Origin: Streptomyces novaecaesareae
GTDB lineage: Bacteria; Actinomycetota; Actinomycetes; Streptomycetales; Streptomycetaceae
Assembly: GCF_000716875.1 (NCBI RefSeq)
Contig: NZ_JNWQ01000001.1
Location: 159,192 to 223,191, forward strand
Direction of reading: 5' to 3'
Length of the DNA: 64,000 bases
Position numbers and translations under genes: made by a program. Shown here piece by piece: positions 35,959 through 44,954 of the stretch. The notes beneath the pieces were generated by a model, which had not been told where the DNA came from, made no database searches, and saw only the letters and a program-made list of their open reading frames with translations. Numbering within the stretch: the first letter of the stretch is position 1; every line of letters starts with the position of its first letter.

Positions 35959-38076
35959 ATGAGCAGCACCCCTGAGCGCGGCGGCGCCGAGCGGTTCCAC
36001 GAGGACTGGGCCCGGCTGCTCTCGGCCGACCACGGCATCGCCGTTCACCCCGACCTGCTCAACCGGCTGGTCGCGCGCACCGCCGCCCTGTTGCACCGCG
36101 CCCAGGAGGAGCAGCCCTTCGAGCCGCGCCTGGCCACGCAGGCCGGCGCCGAACTGGTCGACGCGCACTTCACCGACCCGGTGCTGCTGGCCCGGGCCGT
36201 CGAACTGCTCCAGGCGCAGCCCCTCGCCGACGACCGCGGCCCCGTCCTGACCGGCGCCTTCGCGGCCGGCTGGGCCGCCGCCCTGCGCGAGCGCACGCTG
36301 CGCGAACAGGAGGCGATCCGCACCGCCGCCGACGTCGCCCGCAAGGAGGCCGAGCGGGCGCTGCGCGCCTCCGAGGCCCGGTTCCGCGCGCTGTTCGAGA
36401 GCGCCGCGATCGGCATCGGCATCGGTGACACCGACGGCAACATCATGGCCGTCAACAAGGCCCTGCAGGAGCTGTTCGGCGCGGGCCCGGCGGACATGAT
36501 CGGCCGCCGGGTCGGCGACCTCGTGCACCCCGAGGACGCCCCGGGCGTGTGGGAGGCGTACGAGGAGCTGATCAGCGGCAAGCGCGAGTACTTCCAGTTC
36601 GACAAGCCGTACTACCGCCAGGACGGCGAGGTGATCTGGACCCACCTGACCGTCTCGCTGATCCGCGACGACGACGGCTCCCCGCAGTACCAGGTCGCGA
36701 TGCTGGAGGATGTCACCGACCGCTACCGGCTCCAGGAGCGGCTGCGCCACCAGGCCACGCACGACCCGCTGACCGGCCTGCCCAACCGTGCGGCCTTCTT
36801 CGAACGGCTGGAGAAGCTGTTCGAGGAACCGGAGCCGGGCGACCGCTTCGGCCTCTGCTACGTCGACCTGGACGGCTTCAAGGTGGTCAACGACAGCCTC
36901 GGCCACGACATGGGCGACCAGCTGCTGGCCGCCGTCGGTGCCCGGCTCAAGGCCGCCCTCACCCCGCTCGGCCACCTCGTGGCCCGGCTCGGCGGGGACG
37001 AGTTCGTCGTCCTGCTGGAGAAGTGCCGGGGCGAGCAGGAGGCGGTGGCCGCCGCGAAGACGGTGCTCAAGGCGCTCGCCGGGCCGGTGCTGATCGGCGA
37101 CCACAAGCTCGCCGTCGGCGCCAGCGTCGGCGTGCTGGAGCGGCGGGTGTCCACCACCACCCCGGGCGCCGCCGTCCGGGCCGCCGACCTCACCCTGTAC
37201 CGCGCCAAGGAGGCCGGCCGCGGCCGCTGGACGCTGTTCGACCCCAAGGAGAACGCCCGCGCGGTCAGCCGCTACGCGGTGTCGGTACGGATGCCCGCCG
37301 CCCTCGACCGCGGCGAGTTCTTCATCGACTACCAGCCGCTCTACCGCCTCGCCGACGGCCGGCTGGCCGCCGTGGAGGCGCTGGTGCGCTGGCGCCACCC
37401 GCAGCTCGGCGTGCTCGGCCCGGACGAGTTCGTCACCACCGCCGAGGAGACCGGCCTGATCATGCCGCTCGGCCGCTGGGTGCTGGAGCAGGCCTGCGGC
37501 CAGGCCGCCGACTGGATCAAACGGTTCGGCGACGCCGCGCCGCAGCTCAACGTCAACCTGGCGGTCCGCCAGGCGCGCAGCGCCGCGCTCGTCACCGACC
37601 TCGGCCGGATCCTGGACGGCACCGGCCTGGACCCGGCCCGGTTGCAGCTGGAGATCACCGAGTCGACCGTGGTCGGCCCCGAGGACGAGGCGCTGCGCAC
37701 CCTGCACGGACTGGTCGACCTCGGGGTGTCGCTGGCCGTGGACGACTTCGGCACCGGCTGGTCCAACCTCGCCTACCTGCGCGACCTGCCCGTGTCCGGG
37801 CTGAAGATCGCCGGGTCCTTCGTCGGCGACCTGCACGAACCGGGCAAGGACGAGTCCACCGGGTGGCGGATCGTCAGCGGCCTGGTGTCGATGGCGCACG
37901 CGCTCGGGCTGAACGTCACCGCCGAGGGCGTGGAGACGCTGCGGGACGCCCAGCGGCTGCGGACCATGGGCTGCGACTGGGCGCAGGGCTGGCACTTCGG
38001 CCGCCCGGTGCGGCCGGCCGAGATCGCCCGGCGGATCGTGGAGGAGCCGAAGGGACGCCCGGTCGAGGAGGGCTGA
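35959..38076 (+). CDS. PAS-GGDEF-EAL c-di-GMP turnover protein
   Basis: A 705-residue soluble protein. An N-terminal helical region (1-130) precedes a PAS/PAC domain at about 140-260 (RFRALFESAAIGIGIGDTDG), a diguanylate cyclase domain at about 265-430 with the intact RLGGDEFVVL active site, and a phosphodiesterase domain at about 440-700 with VEALVRWRHP, the DDFGTGWSNL loop and the AEGVE motif. Both catalytic signatures look complete, so it could make and degrade c-di-GMP. No membrane helices are seen. The domain order matches the cytosolic Streptomyces protein RmdA, which helps control development, but orthology is not proven here. Confidence 0.92.
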   Translation: MSSTPERGGAERFHEDWARLLSADHGIAVHPDLLNRLVARTAALLHRAQEEQPFEPRLATQAGAELVDAHFTDPVLLARAVELLQAQPLADDRGPVLTGAFAAGWAAALRERTLREQEAIRTAADVARKEAERALRASEARFRALFESAAIGIGIGDTDGNIMAVNKALQELFGAGPADMIGRRVGDLVHPEDAPGVWEAYEELISGKREYFQFDKPYYRQDGEVIWTHLTVSLIRDDDGSPQYQVAMLEDVTDRYRLQERLRHQATHDPLTGLPNRAAFFERLEKLFEEPEPGDRFGLCYVDLDGFKVVNDSLGHDMGDQLLAAVGARLKAALTPLGHLVARLGGDEFVVLLEKCRGEQEAVAAAKTVLKALAGPVLIGDHKLAVGASVGVLERRVSTTTPGAAVRAADLTLYRAKEAGRGRWTLFDPKENARAVSRYAVSVRMPAALDRGEFFIDYQPLYRLADGRLAAVEALVRWRHPQLGVLGPDEFVTTAEETGLIMPLGRWVLEQACGQAADWIKRFGDAAPQLNVNLAVRQARSAALVTDLGRILDGTGLDPARLQLEITESTVVGPEDEALRTLHGLVDLGVSLAVDDFGTGWSNLAYLRDLPVSGLKIAGSFVGDLHEPGKDESTGWRIVSGLVSMAHALGLNVTAEGVETLRDAQRLRTMGCDWAQGWHFGRPVRPAEIARRIVEEPKGRPVEEG

Positions 38077-38267
38077 GGGCCGGTCGCGCCGACGTACCGG
38101 TCGCGCTCGCGTACCGGTCCTGCGGCGGGTCGGTCCTGATCCGGAAAAGCGCCCGACGCCCGGGCCCGGCATGCGGGATGATGGCGCGTCAAATCACCAC
38201 CCCGGCACCGGCGCGCCCATGGTCACGGCCCCGCGCCGGTCCGGGCCGCGGGGGAGGGGAGCGCCGC

Positions 38268-41200
38268 ATGGGCACGACGGAGGACGCGGATCCGGCCGAC
38301 GGCGATCGGCGCGGGCCGAGACCCCGGTCGGCAGTCGGCGGCGGGCCGGGTGCGCAGTGGACGCAGCGGGCGCAGGCGCAGCAGGCGGCGGAACCGTCGG
38401 GGGAGCCCGGAGAGGTCGGGCAGCCAGGGCAGCCAGGGGAGCTGCCGCAGAGCAGGGTGGAGCGGTGGTCGCGCGGGCGGTGGCGCGGTACCGGCGCCGC
38501 ACCGGGCCGCTCGTCCAGGCTCGGGTCCGTCCCGCCGACCCGGGTGGATCCGGAGGGCGCGCCCCGCTTCGACCCGGAGGCCGTGACCCGGCGGGTGACC
38601 GGGGCCGAGCCGCGCTTCGACCCGCAGGCGCCGACGAAGGTGCGGAAGGGCGGCCGGGGGCGCTTCGACCCGGACGCGGTGACCGAGGTCGTCCGGCCCC
38701 GGCCGGGTGCCGGGCCGGCGCCGTCCTGGCAGGACAGCGTCGGGCCCGGGCCGGCCTCCGGCGGCAGGCCCGTCCCGCCCGGAGGGCCCGACCCGGGCGG
38801 ACACGGAGGGCCCGACCTGGGCCTCGGTTCAGGCTTCGGCGAGGCCCACGGAGCAGACGGTCCGCCCGAGGAGGCCTTCCCGCGAGCCCTGCGGGACCGT
38901 TTCGTCCCGCTGGGCAAGGCCGGCGCGGGCTCCGAGGGCACCGTCTGGTACGTCCGGCGCACCGACGGCGGCGGCGACGCGGCCGTCAAGGTCGCCGCCA
39001 GCGGGCAGCCGATGGACCACGAACTGCTCGCGCACCTGCGCAACGACGGCTTCCGGCGGCACGTCCCGCACCTGATCGACTTCGGGCGGGTCCGCCACCA
39101 CGGGGCCCTGGTCGACTGGGTGGCCATGGAGTACCTGCCGGTCACCCTCGCCGCGCACGTCGCCGAGTTGTGGCGCGAGGGCGGGCACACCGACCGGCGG
39201 ACCACCGAGCAGATCGTCTACGAGCTGGTCGCCCTGCTCGACTTCTGGCAGCAGCGGATCAGGCGCAACCCGCTGGACTTCAAGCCCGCCAACATCCTGG
39301 TGCGCCCCGGCCGCGCCTCCGGGGAGTTCGTGATCGCCGACTTCGGCGGGGTCGACCGGCTCACCGACAGCCGCCGGTTCACCTCCGCGATGATGGTCAC
39401 CGTCGCCTACATGGCCCCCGAGCAGCTGGCCGGCAAGAACCACCAGGCCGGGCCCTGGTGGGGCCTCGGCAACGTGCTGTACGAACTCTTCGTCGGCCGC
39501 CCGCGGTTCCTCGGCGCGGACGGTGAACGCGCCGCCGACCAGGAGCTGGAGCTGGAACTCGTGATGGGCGAGGAGGTGGACCTCACCGCCGTCCGTGACC
39601 CGCGCCAACTGCTGCTCCTCCAGGGGCTGTTCACCAAGAAGCCGGAGGACCGCTGGACCGCTCCGCAGGTCCGCGCCTGGCTGGCCGGCGGCACCCCCGA
39701 GGTGATCCGCCGTCGGCCCCAGGCGCAGGCCCGGGCCCACCGGCCGGTCACCTTCCTCGGCAACCCCTTCACCGATCCGGTACGGCTCACCGAGGCGCTG
39801 CTCAGGAACTCGGGCGCCGCCGCGCGCTGGCTCGCCACCGGGGGCGCGGAGCGGCTGCGGGACTGGCTGCGCGACGAGGTCGAGGACACCGTCTTCGACC
39901 TGCACTACCTCACCGACGTCGCCCGGGCGCCCGGCTCCCGGCGCGAGTCCGTGGCGGCCGTCGCCGTACTCGCCCTCGGCGCCGCCTTCGCACCGTCCGC
40001 CACCCCGCACTACCGCGACCGCCCGATCGACACCGCAGGACTGGAACGCATCGTCACCGAGCCGGACGGCGCCGAGCTCATCGACGAACTGGTCCGCGGC
40101 GGCGCGCCGGCCGTCGTCGCGCGCTACGACTGCTTCCACCCCGAATGCGCCGGCGAGCACTGCTCACGGCTGCTCGCGCTGGCCGGGCTGCCGGAGGTGC
40201 TGGCCGAGGTGGACCGGCTGGCCCGCACCGTCGGCGGCGGGCGGCGGGGCGGCGACGGGCTCAGCCCGGAGGAGCGGGAGGAGGCGTACCGGCAGGCGGT
40301 CTGGCTGAGCATCCGCCCCGAGGAGCGCCGGCGACTGCTCGGCCGGCTCTCGCCGCTGCCCGCCGCGCTGCACCGACTGCCGCTGCCCGGGCGGGTGTCG
40401 GAGCTGGCGGCCGTCGTGGCGGCAGTGGTCGTGGACGGGACGCTGACCGCAAGCGCGGGCGCCCGTACGGCCGTTCGCGCGGCGGCCCGGAAGCCGGCGC
40501 CCGATCCGGCGGCGGCCACCCCTCGGGACGTGGTGCGGCGCCGCTGGTCGGCGCTGCGGCGCCAGGCCGTGGCGGCCGACCCTTCCCAGGCCGCCGGGCG
40601 GGCGGCGCTGGTCGCGGCCGAAGCGCTGCGGCGACGCGGCCGGGGCCGTCCCGAGCGGCCCGAACCGGAGCCCGGGGTACGGCGGGAGGGCCGGCTGACC
40701 CGGCTCTGGCGCAACCGCCGCCGACGGCCGCCGGTGGCCTGGCGGGCCCGGCTGGAGGCCTGGTGGCCGCACGCCCGCACCGCGCTGCCGCGCCGGGCCG
40801 GGGCCGTCCTGCTGCTGCTCCTCGGCTTCGGACTGCTGCTCTGGGCGGGGGCGGTGCTCCGCTACCCGGTCGAGGCGGGCGAGAAGCTGGATATCGCGCC
40901 CGGCGGCGTCTTCGGCGGGCCGCTGCGGACGGCCGGCGACCATGCGGCGAGACAGACGGTGGGCCGGCTCGGCGCGGCCTTCGTCGCGGCCACCGTGCTC
41001 GCCTTCATTCCCGCCAGGGTCGGCGTCGGCACGGCACTGCTGACCGGCGCCGGGGCCTTCGCGATCGGCTACCTGCGGCTCGGGCCGCCGATGACGGCGG
41101 TGGAGGCGCCGCAGCCGGTGGCCGACCGGGTGGTCATGTTCGAGGGAGGGATGGGGAGTTGGGCCGGCATCGCGGCGGTGGTGGCGATCGTGGTGTCGCT

Positions 41201-41813
41201 CTGGCTGATCGAGCGGGCGGCCAACCGGCTGCTCAAGCCCGCCCAGGACGCCCGGTGGCGGGTCCGGGAGGCCTGGCGGCGGCTGGACGAGCGGCGCGCG
41301 GCGCGTTCGGGGGCGGCTCGTGAGGGCGTGCGGACGGGCGCGGGGGCCGGGCAGTGGCGTGGCGGCAACCCGGGTGTGCGCGACCGGCTGCGGTTCGCGC
41401 TCGGGAGCACGGCGGTGCTGGTCCTGCTGCTGTGGGCGGCGGTCGAGGTGCGGCTCGCGGTGACGGGGGTGCATCCGACGCCGGCCTCGTGGGGGACGGG
41501 CCGGACGGGCGCGGACTACCAGGCCGGGTTCGTCGTCCTGCTGGCGGTGGTGTCGCTGGTGAGCACCCTCGGGACTCGCCTCACCGCCCGGGCCCTGTTC
41601 GCGGTGTGGATCCCGGCCACCCTGTTCCTGGGCGCCTGGCCCGGACCGCTGGGCCCGGTCGAGGCGCTGCGGATCCCGGTGTTCGAGGGGCTGTTCCGCG
41701 CCCTCGCGGGGCTGTGGGGGCACGGCGCCTTCTGGGCCGCGCTGCTGGTGGCGCTGCCGCTGGCGGCGTACGGGGCGCTGCGGACGGTCCGGGGGCGGCC
41801 GGGGGAGAGGTGA
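38268..41813 (+). CDS. membrane-anchored protein kinase-like protein
   Basis: A 1181-residue protein. After a disordered N-terminus with three RFDP-x-A-x-T repeats (about residues 99-143), a kinase-like domain spans about 205-470: glycine loop GKAGAGSEGTVWYV, AVKVAA lysine, catalytic-loop equivalent LDFKPANIL (the usual HRD is replaced), DFGGVDRL for the Mg loop and MAPEQLAGK for the P+1/APE motif. A helical middle region follows, then about six membrane helices in residues 840-1175. The kinase residues needed for Mg-ATP are present, so activity is plausible. Substrates are unknown. The ATG at 38268 follows GGAGGGGAGCGCCGC. Confidence 0.78.
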   Translation: MGTTEDADPADGDRRGPRPRSAVGGGPGAQWTQRAQAQQAAEPSGEPGEVGQPGQPGELPQSRVERWSRGRWRGTGAAPGRSSRLGSVPPTRVDPEGAPRFDPEAVTRRVTGAEPRFDPQAPTKVRKGGRGRFDPDAVTEVVRPRPGAGPAPSWQDSVGPGPASGGRPVPPGGPDPGGHGGPDLGLGSGFGEAHGADGPPEEAFPRALRDRFVPLGKAGAGSEGTVWYVRRTDGGGDAAVKVAASGQPMDHELLAHLRNDGFRRHVPHLIDFGRVRHHGALVDWVAMEYLPVTLAAHVAELWREGGHTDRRTTEQIVYELVALLDFWQQRIRRNPLDFKPANILVRPGRASGEFVIADFGGVDRLTDSRRFTSAMMVTVAYMAPEQLAGKNHQAGPWWGLGNVLYELFVGRPRFLGADGERAADQELELELVMGEEVDLTAVRDPRQLLLLQGLFTKKPEDRWTAPQVRAWLAGGTPEVIRRRPQAQARAHRPVTFLGNPFTDPVRLTEALLRNSGAAARWLATGGAERLRDWLRDEVEDTVFDLHYLTDVARAPGSRRESVAAVAVLALGAAFAPSATPHYRDRPIDTAGLERIVTEPDGAELIDELVRGGAPAVVARYDCFHPECAGEHCSRLLALAGLPEVLAEVDRLARTVGGGRRGGDGLSPEEREEAYRQAVWLSIRPEERRRLLGRLSPLPAALHRLPLPGRVSELAAVVAAVVVDGTLTASAGARTAVRAAARKPAPDPAAATPRDVVRRRWSALRRQAVAADPSQAAGRAALVAAEALRRRGRGRPERPEPEPGVRREGRLTRLWRNRRRRPPVAWRARLEAWWPHARTALPRRAGAVLLLLLGFGLLLWAGAVLRYPVEAGEKLDIAPGGVFGGPLRTAGDHAARQTVGRLGAAFVAATVLAFIPARVGVGTALLTGAGAFAIGYLRLGPPMTAVEAPQPVADRVVMFEGGMGSWAGIAAVVAIVVSLWLIERAANRLLKPAQDARWRVREAWRRLDERRAARSGAAREGVRTGAGAGQWRGGNPGVRDRLRFALGSTAVLVLLLWAAVEVRLAVTGVHPTPASWGTGRTGADYQAGFVVLLAVVSLVSTLGTRLTARALFAVWIPATLFLGAWPGPLGPVEALRIPVFEGLFRALAGLWGHGAFWAALLVALPLAAYGALRTVRGRPGER

Positions 41814-41854
41814 CGGCGGACGACGGACGGCGACGGCGGACAGATCACAGCCGA

Positions 41855-41898
41855 CAGATGACAGCTGACAGATTTCGAAAGTTGTCAGCTGTCATCTG
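41855..41898. repeat. dispersed palindrome, copy 3 (imperfect, 44 nt)
   Basis: Arms CAGATGACAGCTGACA at 41855-41870 and the complement at 41883-41898 enclose TTTCGAAA with two mismatches near the centre. It lies between the convergent kinase-like gene (ends 41813) and ribA (ends 41935). Confidence 0.78.
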
Positions 41899-41934
41899 CT
41901 ACCAGCTACCAGTCACCCGCCACTAGCCGCCCAC

Positions 41935-42564
41935 TCAGCCGACCAGCCGGGACAGCTCGATCGAGTGCCCCGTCCGCTCCACCTTCGCCCGCAGGTACCG
42001 GACGTTGCTCGCCGACAGGTGCACGCCCGTCGGCACCCGGTGCCGCACGGCGATCCCGAGGTCGGCCAGCTGCGCCGCCTTGTCCGGGTTGTTGCTCAGC
42101 AGGTCGATGCCCGTGGCGCCGAGCGCGGCGAGCATCTGGGCGGCGGCCGTGTAGTCCCGGCCGTCCTCGGGCAGGCCGAGCGCGGTGTTGGCGTCGTACG
42201 TGTCCAGCCCGGAGTCCTGCAGGGCGTACGCATCGAGCTTGTTGTAGAGCCCGATGCCCCGGCCCTCCTGGCGCAGGTAGAGCAGGTATCCGCCGGTCTC
42301 GCCGATCCGTTCGACCGACTCGCGCAGCTGGGGCCCGCAGTCGCAGCGGTCCGAGCCGAAGACGTCCCCGGTCAGGCACTCGGAGTGCAGCCGCACCAGC
42401 GGCGTCCCGCCCTCGGGGACCGTGCCGAGGGCGAGCGCCAGGTGCTCGGCGCCGTCGGCGAGGCCGTGGAAGGTGAAGACCTCCGCCTCGACGTGGAAGC
42501 CGTCGGGGAAGGTCAGCGGGATGCGCACGTGCGAGCGCACCGTGGCGGGGCCGGGCAGGGGCAT
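41935..42564 (-). CDS. ribA: GTP cyclohydrolase II
   Basis: A 209-residue stand-alone enzyme that opens GTP for riboflavin synthesis. The zinc site HSECLTGDVFGSDRCDCG (three Cys), the catalytic loop LRQEGRGIGL and LSNNPDKAAQL are intact. It lacks a fused RibB domain, unlike the RibBA proteins of many riboflavin operons, so it is probably a second copy or dedicated to another pathway using the same ring-opened GTP product. ATG with GGAGG upstream; divergent from the AraC-type regulator. No FMN riboswitch is seen upstream. Confidence 0.93.
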   Translation of the reverse strand: MPLPGPATVRSHVRIPLTFPDGFHVEAEVFTFHGLADGAEHLALALGTVPEGGTPLVRLHSECLTGDVFGSDRCDCGPQLRESVERIGETGGYLLYLRQEGRGIGLYNKLDAYALQDSGLDTYDANTALGLPEDGRDYTAAAQMLAALGATGIDLLSNNPDKAAQLADLGIAVRHRVPTGVHLSASNVRYLRAKVERTGHSIELSRLVG

Positions 42565-42736
42565 GGAACGGGCCTCCGTCGATCAGGGGTGGACCGGGCT
42601 GGATCGGATGTCGACCGTACTCGGTAGTTCCAATTTGAACAACTGCTTACCGACGGTGCCCGTCGCGATCATGGACCGCAGAACACCTCTCCCGCCCCGT
42701 CTGTTCCCTCCCCGCTCCCGACATGTGGTGCGGGGC

Positions 42737-42775
42737 GGTGCCCACTCCGACCGGTACCCGACCGGAGTGGGCACC
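42737..42775 (+). promoter_or_regulatory. 13-bp inverted repeat upstream of araC-like gene
   Basis: A perfect stem GGTGCCCACTCCG/CGGAGTGGGCACC with a 13-base loop lies about 70 bases upstream of the regulator start in the ribA/araC divergent region. As DNA it could be an operator; as RNA, an attenuator-type hairpin. Confidence 0.5.
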
Positions 42776-42798
42776 GATTGTCGGGTACGCCAGGGTGG

Positions 42799-42832
42799 GT
42801 CCTTCCTACGGTGGTGATCAGCAAGGAAGGAC
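42799..42832 (+). promoter_or_regulatory. hairpin sequestering the araC-like ribosome site
   Basis: GTCCTTCCT (42799-42807) is perfectly complementary to AGGAAGGAC (42824-42832), which contains the Shine-Dalgarno sequence of the gene starting at 42842. Closing this stem would hide the ribosome site, suggesting control at the translation level. Confidence 0.45.
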
Positions 42833-42841
42833 GGGGTTGAC

Positions 42842-43717
42842 GTGCTGGAACACCTGAACCGGGCGATGGAGTGCATCGAACGGGACCTGGACGGCGAGGT
42901 CGACGTGGCCGAGCTGGCACGGATCGCGATGACGTCGGAGTACCACTTCCGGCGACTGTTCTCGATGCTCGCCGGGATGCCGTTGTCGGAGTACGTCCGG
43001 CGCCGGCGGCTGACCGTCGCCGGGGCCGAAGTCCTCGACGGCAAAAGGACGTTGCTCGACATCGCGGTCCGGTACGGGTACACCTCGGGGGAGGCGTTCG
43101 CCCGGGCGTTCCGGGCGATGCACGGGGTCGGGCCGGGAGAGGCCCGGCGCGACGGTGCGGTGCTCACCTCCCAGCCCCGGATGTCCTTCCGACTCGTCGT
43201 GGAAGGAAGCAGCAGTATGGAGTACCGAATCGTCGAGAAGCCGGACTTCCGGATCGTCGGCAAGAAGGCCAGGGTGCCCCTGATCTACCTGGGGATCAAC
43301 CCGCACATCGCCGAGTTCATCAAGGGGCTCGGCAAGGAGACCGTCGAGCGGATCACCGCCCTCACCGGCAAGGACCCGGTCGGCATCGTGTCGGTGAGTG
43401 ACGACTTCTCGCCCAACCGGGAGGAGGGGTCCGAACTCGACTACTGGCACGCGGTGGTGGCGCGCGAGGACGCCGTCGTCCCGGAGGACCTGGACGTCCT
43501 CGACGTCCCGGCCGGCACCTGGGCGGTGTTCACCAACACCGGGCCGTTCCCGCAGGCACTGCAGGAGATGTGGGGGGACGTGGCCAGCCAGTGGTTCCCG
43601 TCCAACCCGTACGAGGCCCGGCCGGGCCCGGAGATCCTGCAGACCCGCTTCGTCCCGGGGACGGGCGACGCCGAGGCGGAGCTCTGGATCCCGGTGGCGC
43701 GGGCCGTGCGGAGCTGA
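42842..43717 (+). CDS. AraC-family regulator with GyrI-like effector domain
   Basis: A 291-residue regulator. Residues 1-105 hold two helix-turn-helix motifs of the AraC/XylS type (VDVAELARIAMTSEYHFRRL and TLLDIAVRYGYTSGEAFARA). Residues about 125-291 form a Rob/GyrI-like small-molecule-binding domain (MEYRIVEKPDFRIVGKKARV, GTWAVFTNTGPFP). The HTH-first order is typical of Rob/SoxS-type activators with multidrug-binding tails. GTG start behind AAGGAAGGACGG. The target may be the downstream quinone oxidoreductase, which follows on the same strand after palindrome copy 4. Confidence 0.9.
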   Translation: MLEHLNRAMECIERDLDGEVDVAELARIAMTSEYHFRRLFSMLAGMPLSEYVRRRRLTVAGAEVLDGKRTLLDIAVRYGYTSGEAFARAFRAMHGVGPGEARRDGAVLTSQPRMSFRLVVEGSSSMEYRIVEKPDFRIVGKKARVPLIYLGINPHIAEFIKGLGKETVERITALTGKDPVGIVSVSDDFSPNREEGSELDYWHAVVAREDAVVPEDLDVLDVPAGTWAVFTNTGPFPQALQEMWGDVASQWFPSNPYEARPGPEILQTRFVPGTGDAEAELWIPVARAVRS

Positions 43718-43723
43718 CAGGTA

Positions 43724-43769
43724 ACAGCGGACAGATGACAGATTTCAATATCTGTCATCTGTCCGCTGT
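43724..43769. repeat. dispersed palindrome, copy 4 (46 nt, 20-bp arms)
   Basis: Left arm 43724-43743 and right arm 43750-43769 are perfectly complementary and equal in sequence to copy 1, but the centre reads TTTCAATA rather than TTTCGAAA, leaving a 6-base loop. It starts 7 bases after the AraC-type stop and 120 bases before the next plus-strand gene, a place where a terminator would be expected. The flanking GGTAACAG and GTCGTTTGT also match copy 1. Confidence 0.85.
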
Positions 43770-43889
43770 CGTTTGTTCTCCCACCCCGTTCGGCCCACCA
43801 GCGCCCGCCCCCTCGCCGCTTCGCCCCGCATGCTGGGGGCGGGGGAGGGGTGGGGGCCGCAGACCGCTACCCGAGGAATGGGATCACCG

Positions 43890-44798
43890 ATGGTCAACGC
43901 GTTCGGCTTCACCGACTACGGCGGGCCGGAGACCCAGGAGTTCCTGGACCGCCCGCCCCTGGAGCCCGGCCCCGGCCGGTTGGCGATCGCGGTCCGGGCA
44001 GCCGGGGTGAATCCGATCGACTGGAAGATCCGCCGGGGCCTCTTCGGCCGCGAGCGCCAACTGCCCGCCGTGCTGGGCCAGGAGGCCTCGGGCGTGGTGC
44101 TGCGGGTCGGCCCCGGGGTCACCGGGTTCGCCCCGGGCGACGAGGTGTTCGGCACCGCCGCCTCCGGAGGCTTCTCCGAACAGACACTGTTGCGGGCCGA
44201 GTTGAGCGCCCTCAAGCCCGGTACCGTCGGCTTCGACCAGGCCGCCACCCTGCCCGTCTCGGCCGCCACCGCCGACGACGCCGTACGCGAACTCGGCCTC
44301 GGCGCCGGCCGAACGCTGCTGATCCTCGGCATCGCCGGCGGGGTCGGTACCATCGCCGCCCAGCTCGCCCGCACCCGGGGCCTGGTCGTGCTCGGCACCG
44401 CGAGCGACGCCAACCGCGCGTACGTGGACGCCCTCAGCGCGGTGCAGGTGCCCTACGGCGAGGGCGTCACCGAGCGGATCGCGGCGGCCGCGCCCGACGG
44501 CGTCGACGGCGTCCTCGACCTGGTCGGCGGCGACGCCCTGCGGGCGGTGGCGGGCGTGATCACCGACCGCACCGTGCTGGTCAGCACCGTGGACCCGGTC
44601 ACCGTCGCCGAGTTGGGCGGCAGCTTCGTCACGCGTGCGACCACGTCCGGCACGCTGGCCGCCCTGGCCGCCCTGGTCGGTTCCGGCGAGCTGGACCCGC
44701 ACGTCACCCACCGCTTCCCGCTCACCGGTGCCGCCGAGGCGCTCGCCCTGGTCGAGTCCGGACATGCGCGCGGCAAGGTCGTCATCGAGGTCGCCTGA
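43890..44798 (+). CDS. zinc-independent quinone oxidoreductase (MDR family)
   Basis: A 302-residue NADPH-dependent oxidoreductase of the medium-chain family. VRAAGVNPIDWKIRRG and LGQEASGVVLRVGPGV form the N-terminal GroES-like fold, and the Rossmann loop LILGIAGGVGTIAAQLA binds NADP. The cysteines and histidine that ligate catalytic zinc in alcohol dehydrogenases are absent. The ATG at 43890 is chosen with GAGGA 12 bases upstream; an ATG four codons earlier is possible. It may detoxify quinones under control of the upstream AraC-type regulator. Confidence 0.85.
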   Translation: MVNAFGFTDYGGPETQEFLDRPPLEPGPGRLAIAVRAAGVNPIDWKIRRGLFGRERQLPAVLGQEASGVVLRVGPGVTGFAPGDEVFGTAASGGFSEQTLLRAELSALKPGTVGFDQAATLPVSAATADDAVRELGLGAGRTLLILGIAGGVGTIAAQLARTRGLVVLGTASDANRAYVDALSAVQVPYGEGVTERIAAAAPDGVDGVLDLVGGDALRAVAGVITDRTVLVSTVDPVTVAELGGSFVTRATTSGTLAALAALVGSGELDPHVTHRFPLTGAAEALALVESGHARGKVVIEVA

Positions 44799-44880
44799 GT
44801 CGAGGCTGCCTGAGTCGAAGTGGCCTGAGTCGAGGCCGCCCGAACCGAGGCCGCCCGAACCGAGGCCACCCGAACCGAAC
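44791..44880 (+). repeat. six tandem 15-bp units after the oxidoreductase
   Basis: Units beginning GCCTGAGTCGAGGC (first three) or GCCCGAACCGAGGC (last three) repeat exactly every 15 bases from 44791 to 44880. The first contains the stop codon of the oxidoreductase; units 2 and 3 repeat that in-frame TGA. The array therefore looks like slippage-driven duplication of the gene's 3' end. Confidence 0.8.
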
Positions 44881-44954
44881 GCAAGCAAAGTCGCCCGAAC
44901 AAACGCATCTGACGTTCCGTCAGCACCGCAAGGACGAGCTGGAGAACAGAAGCC

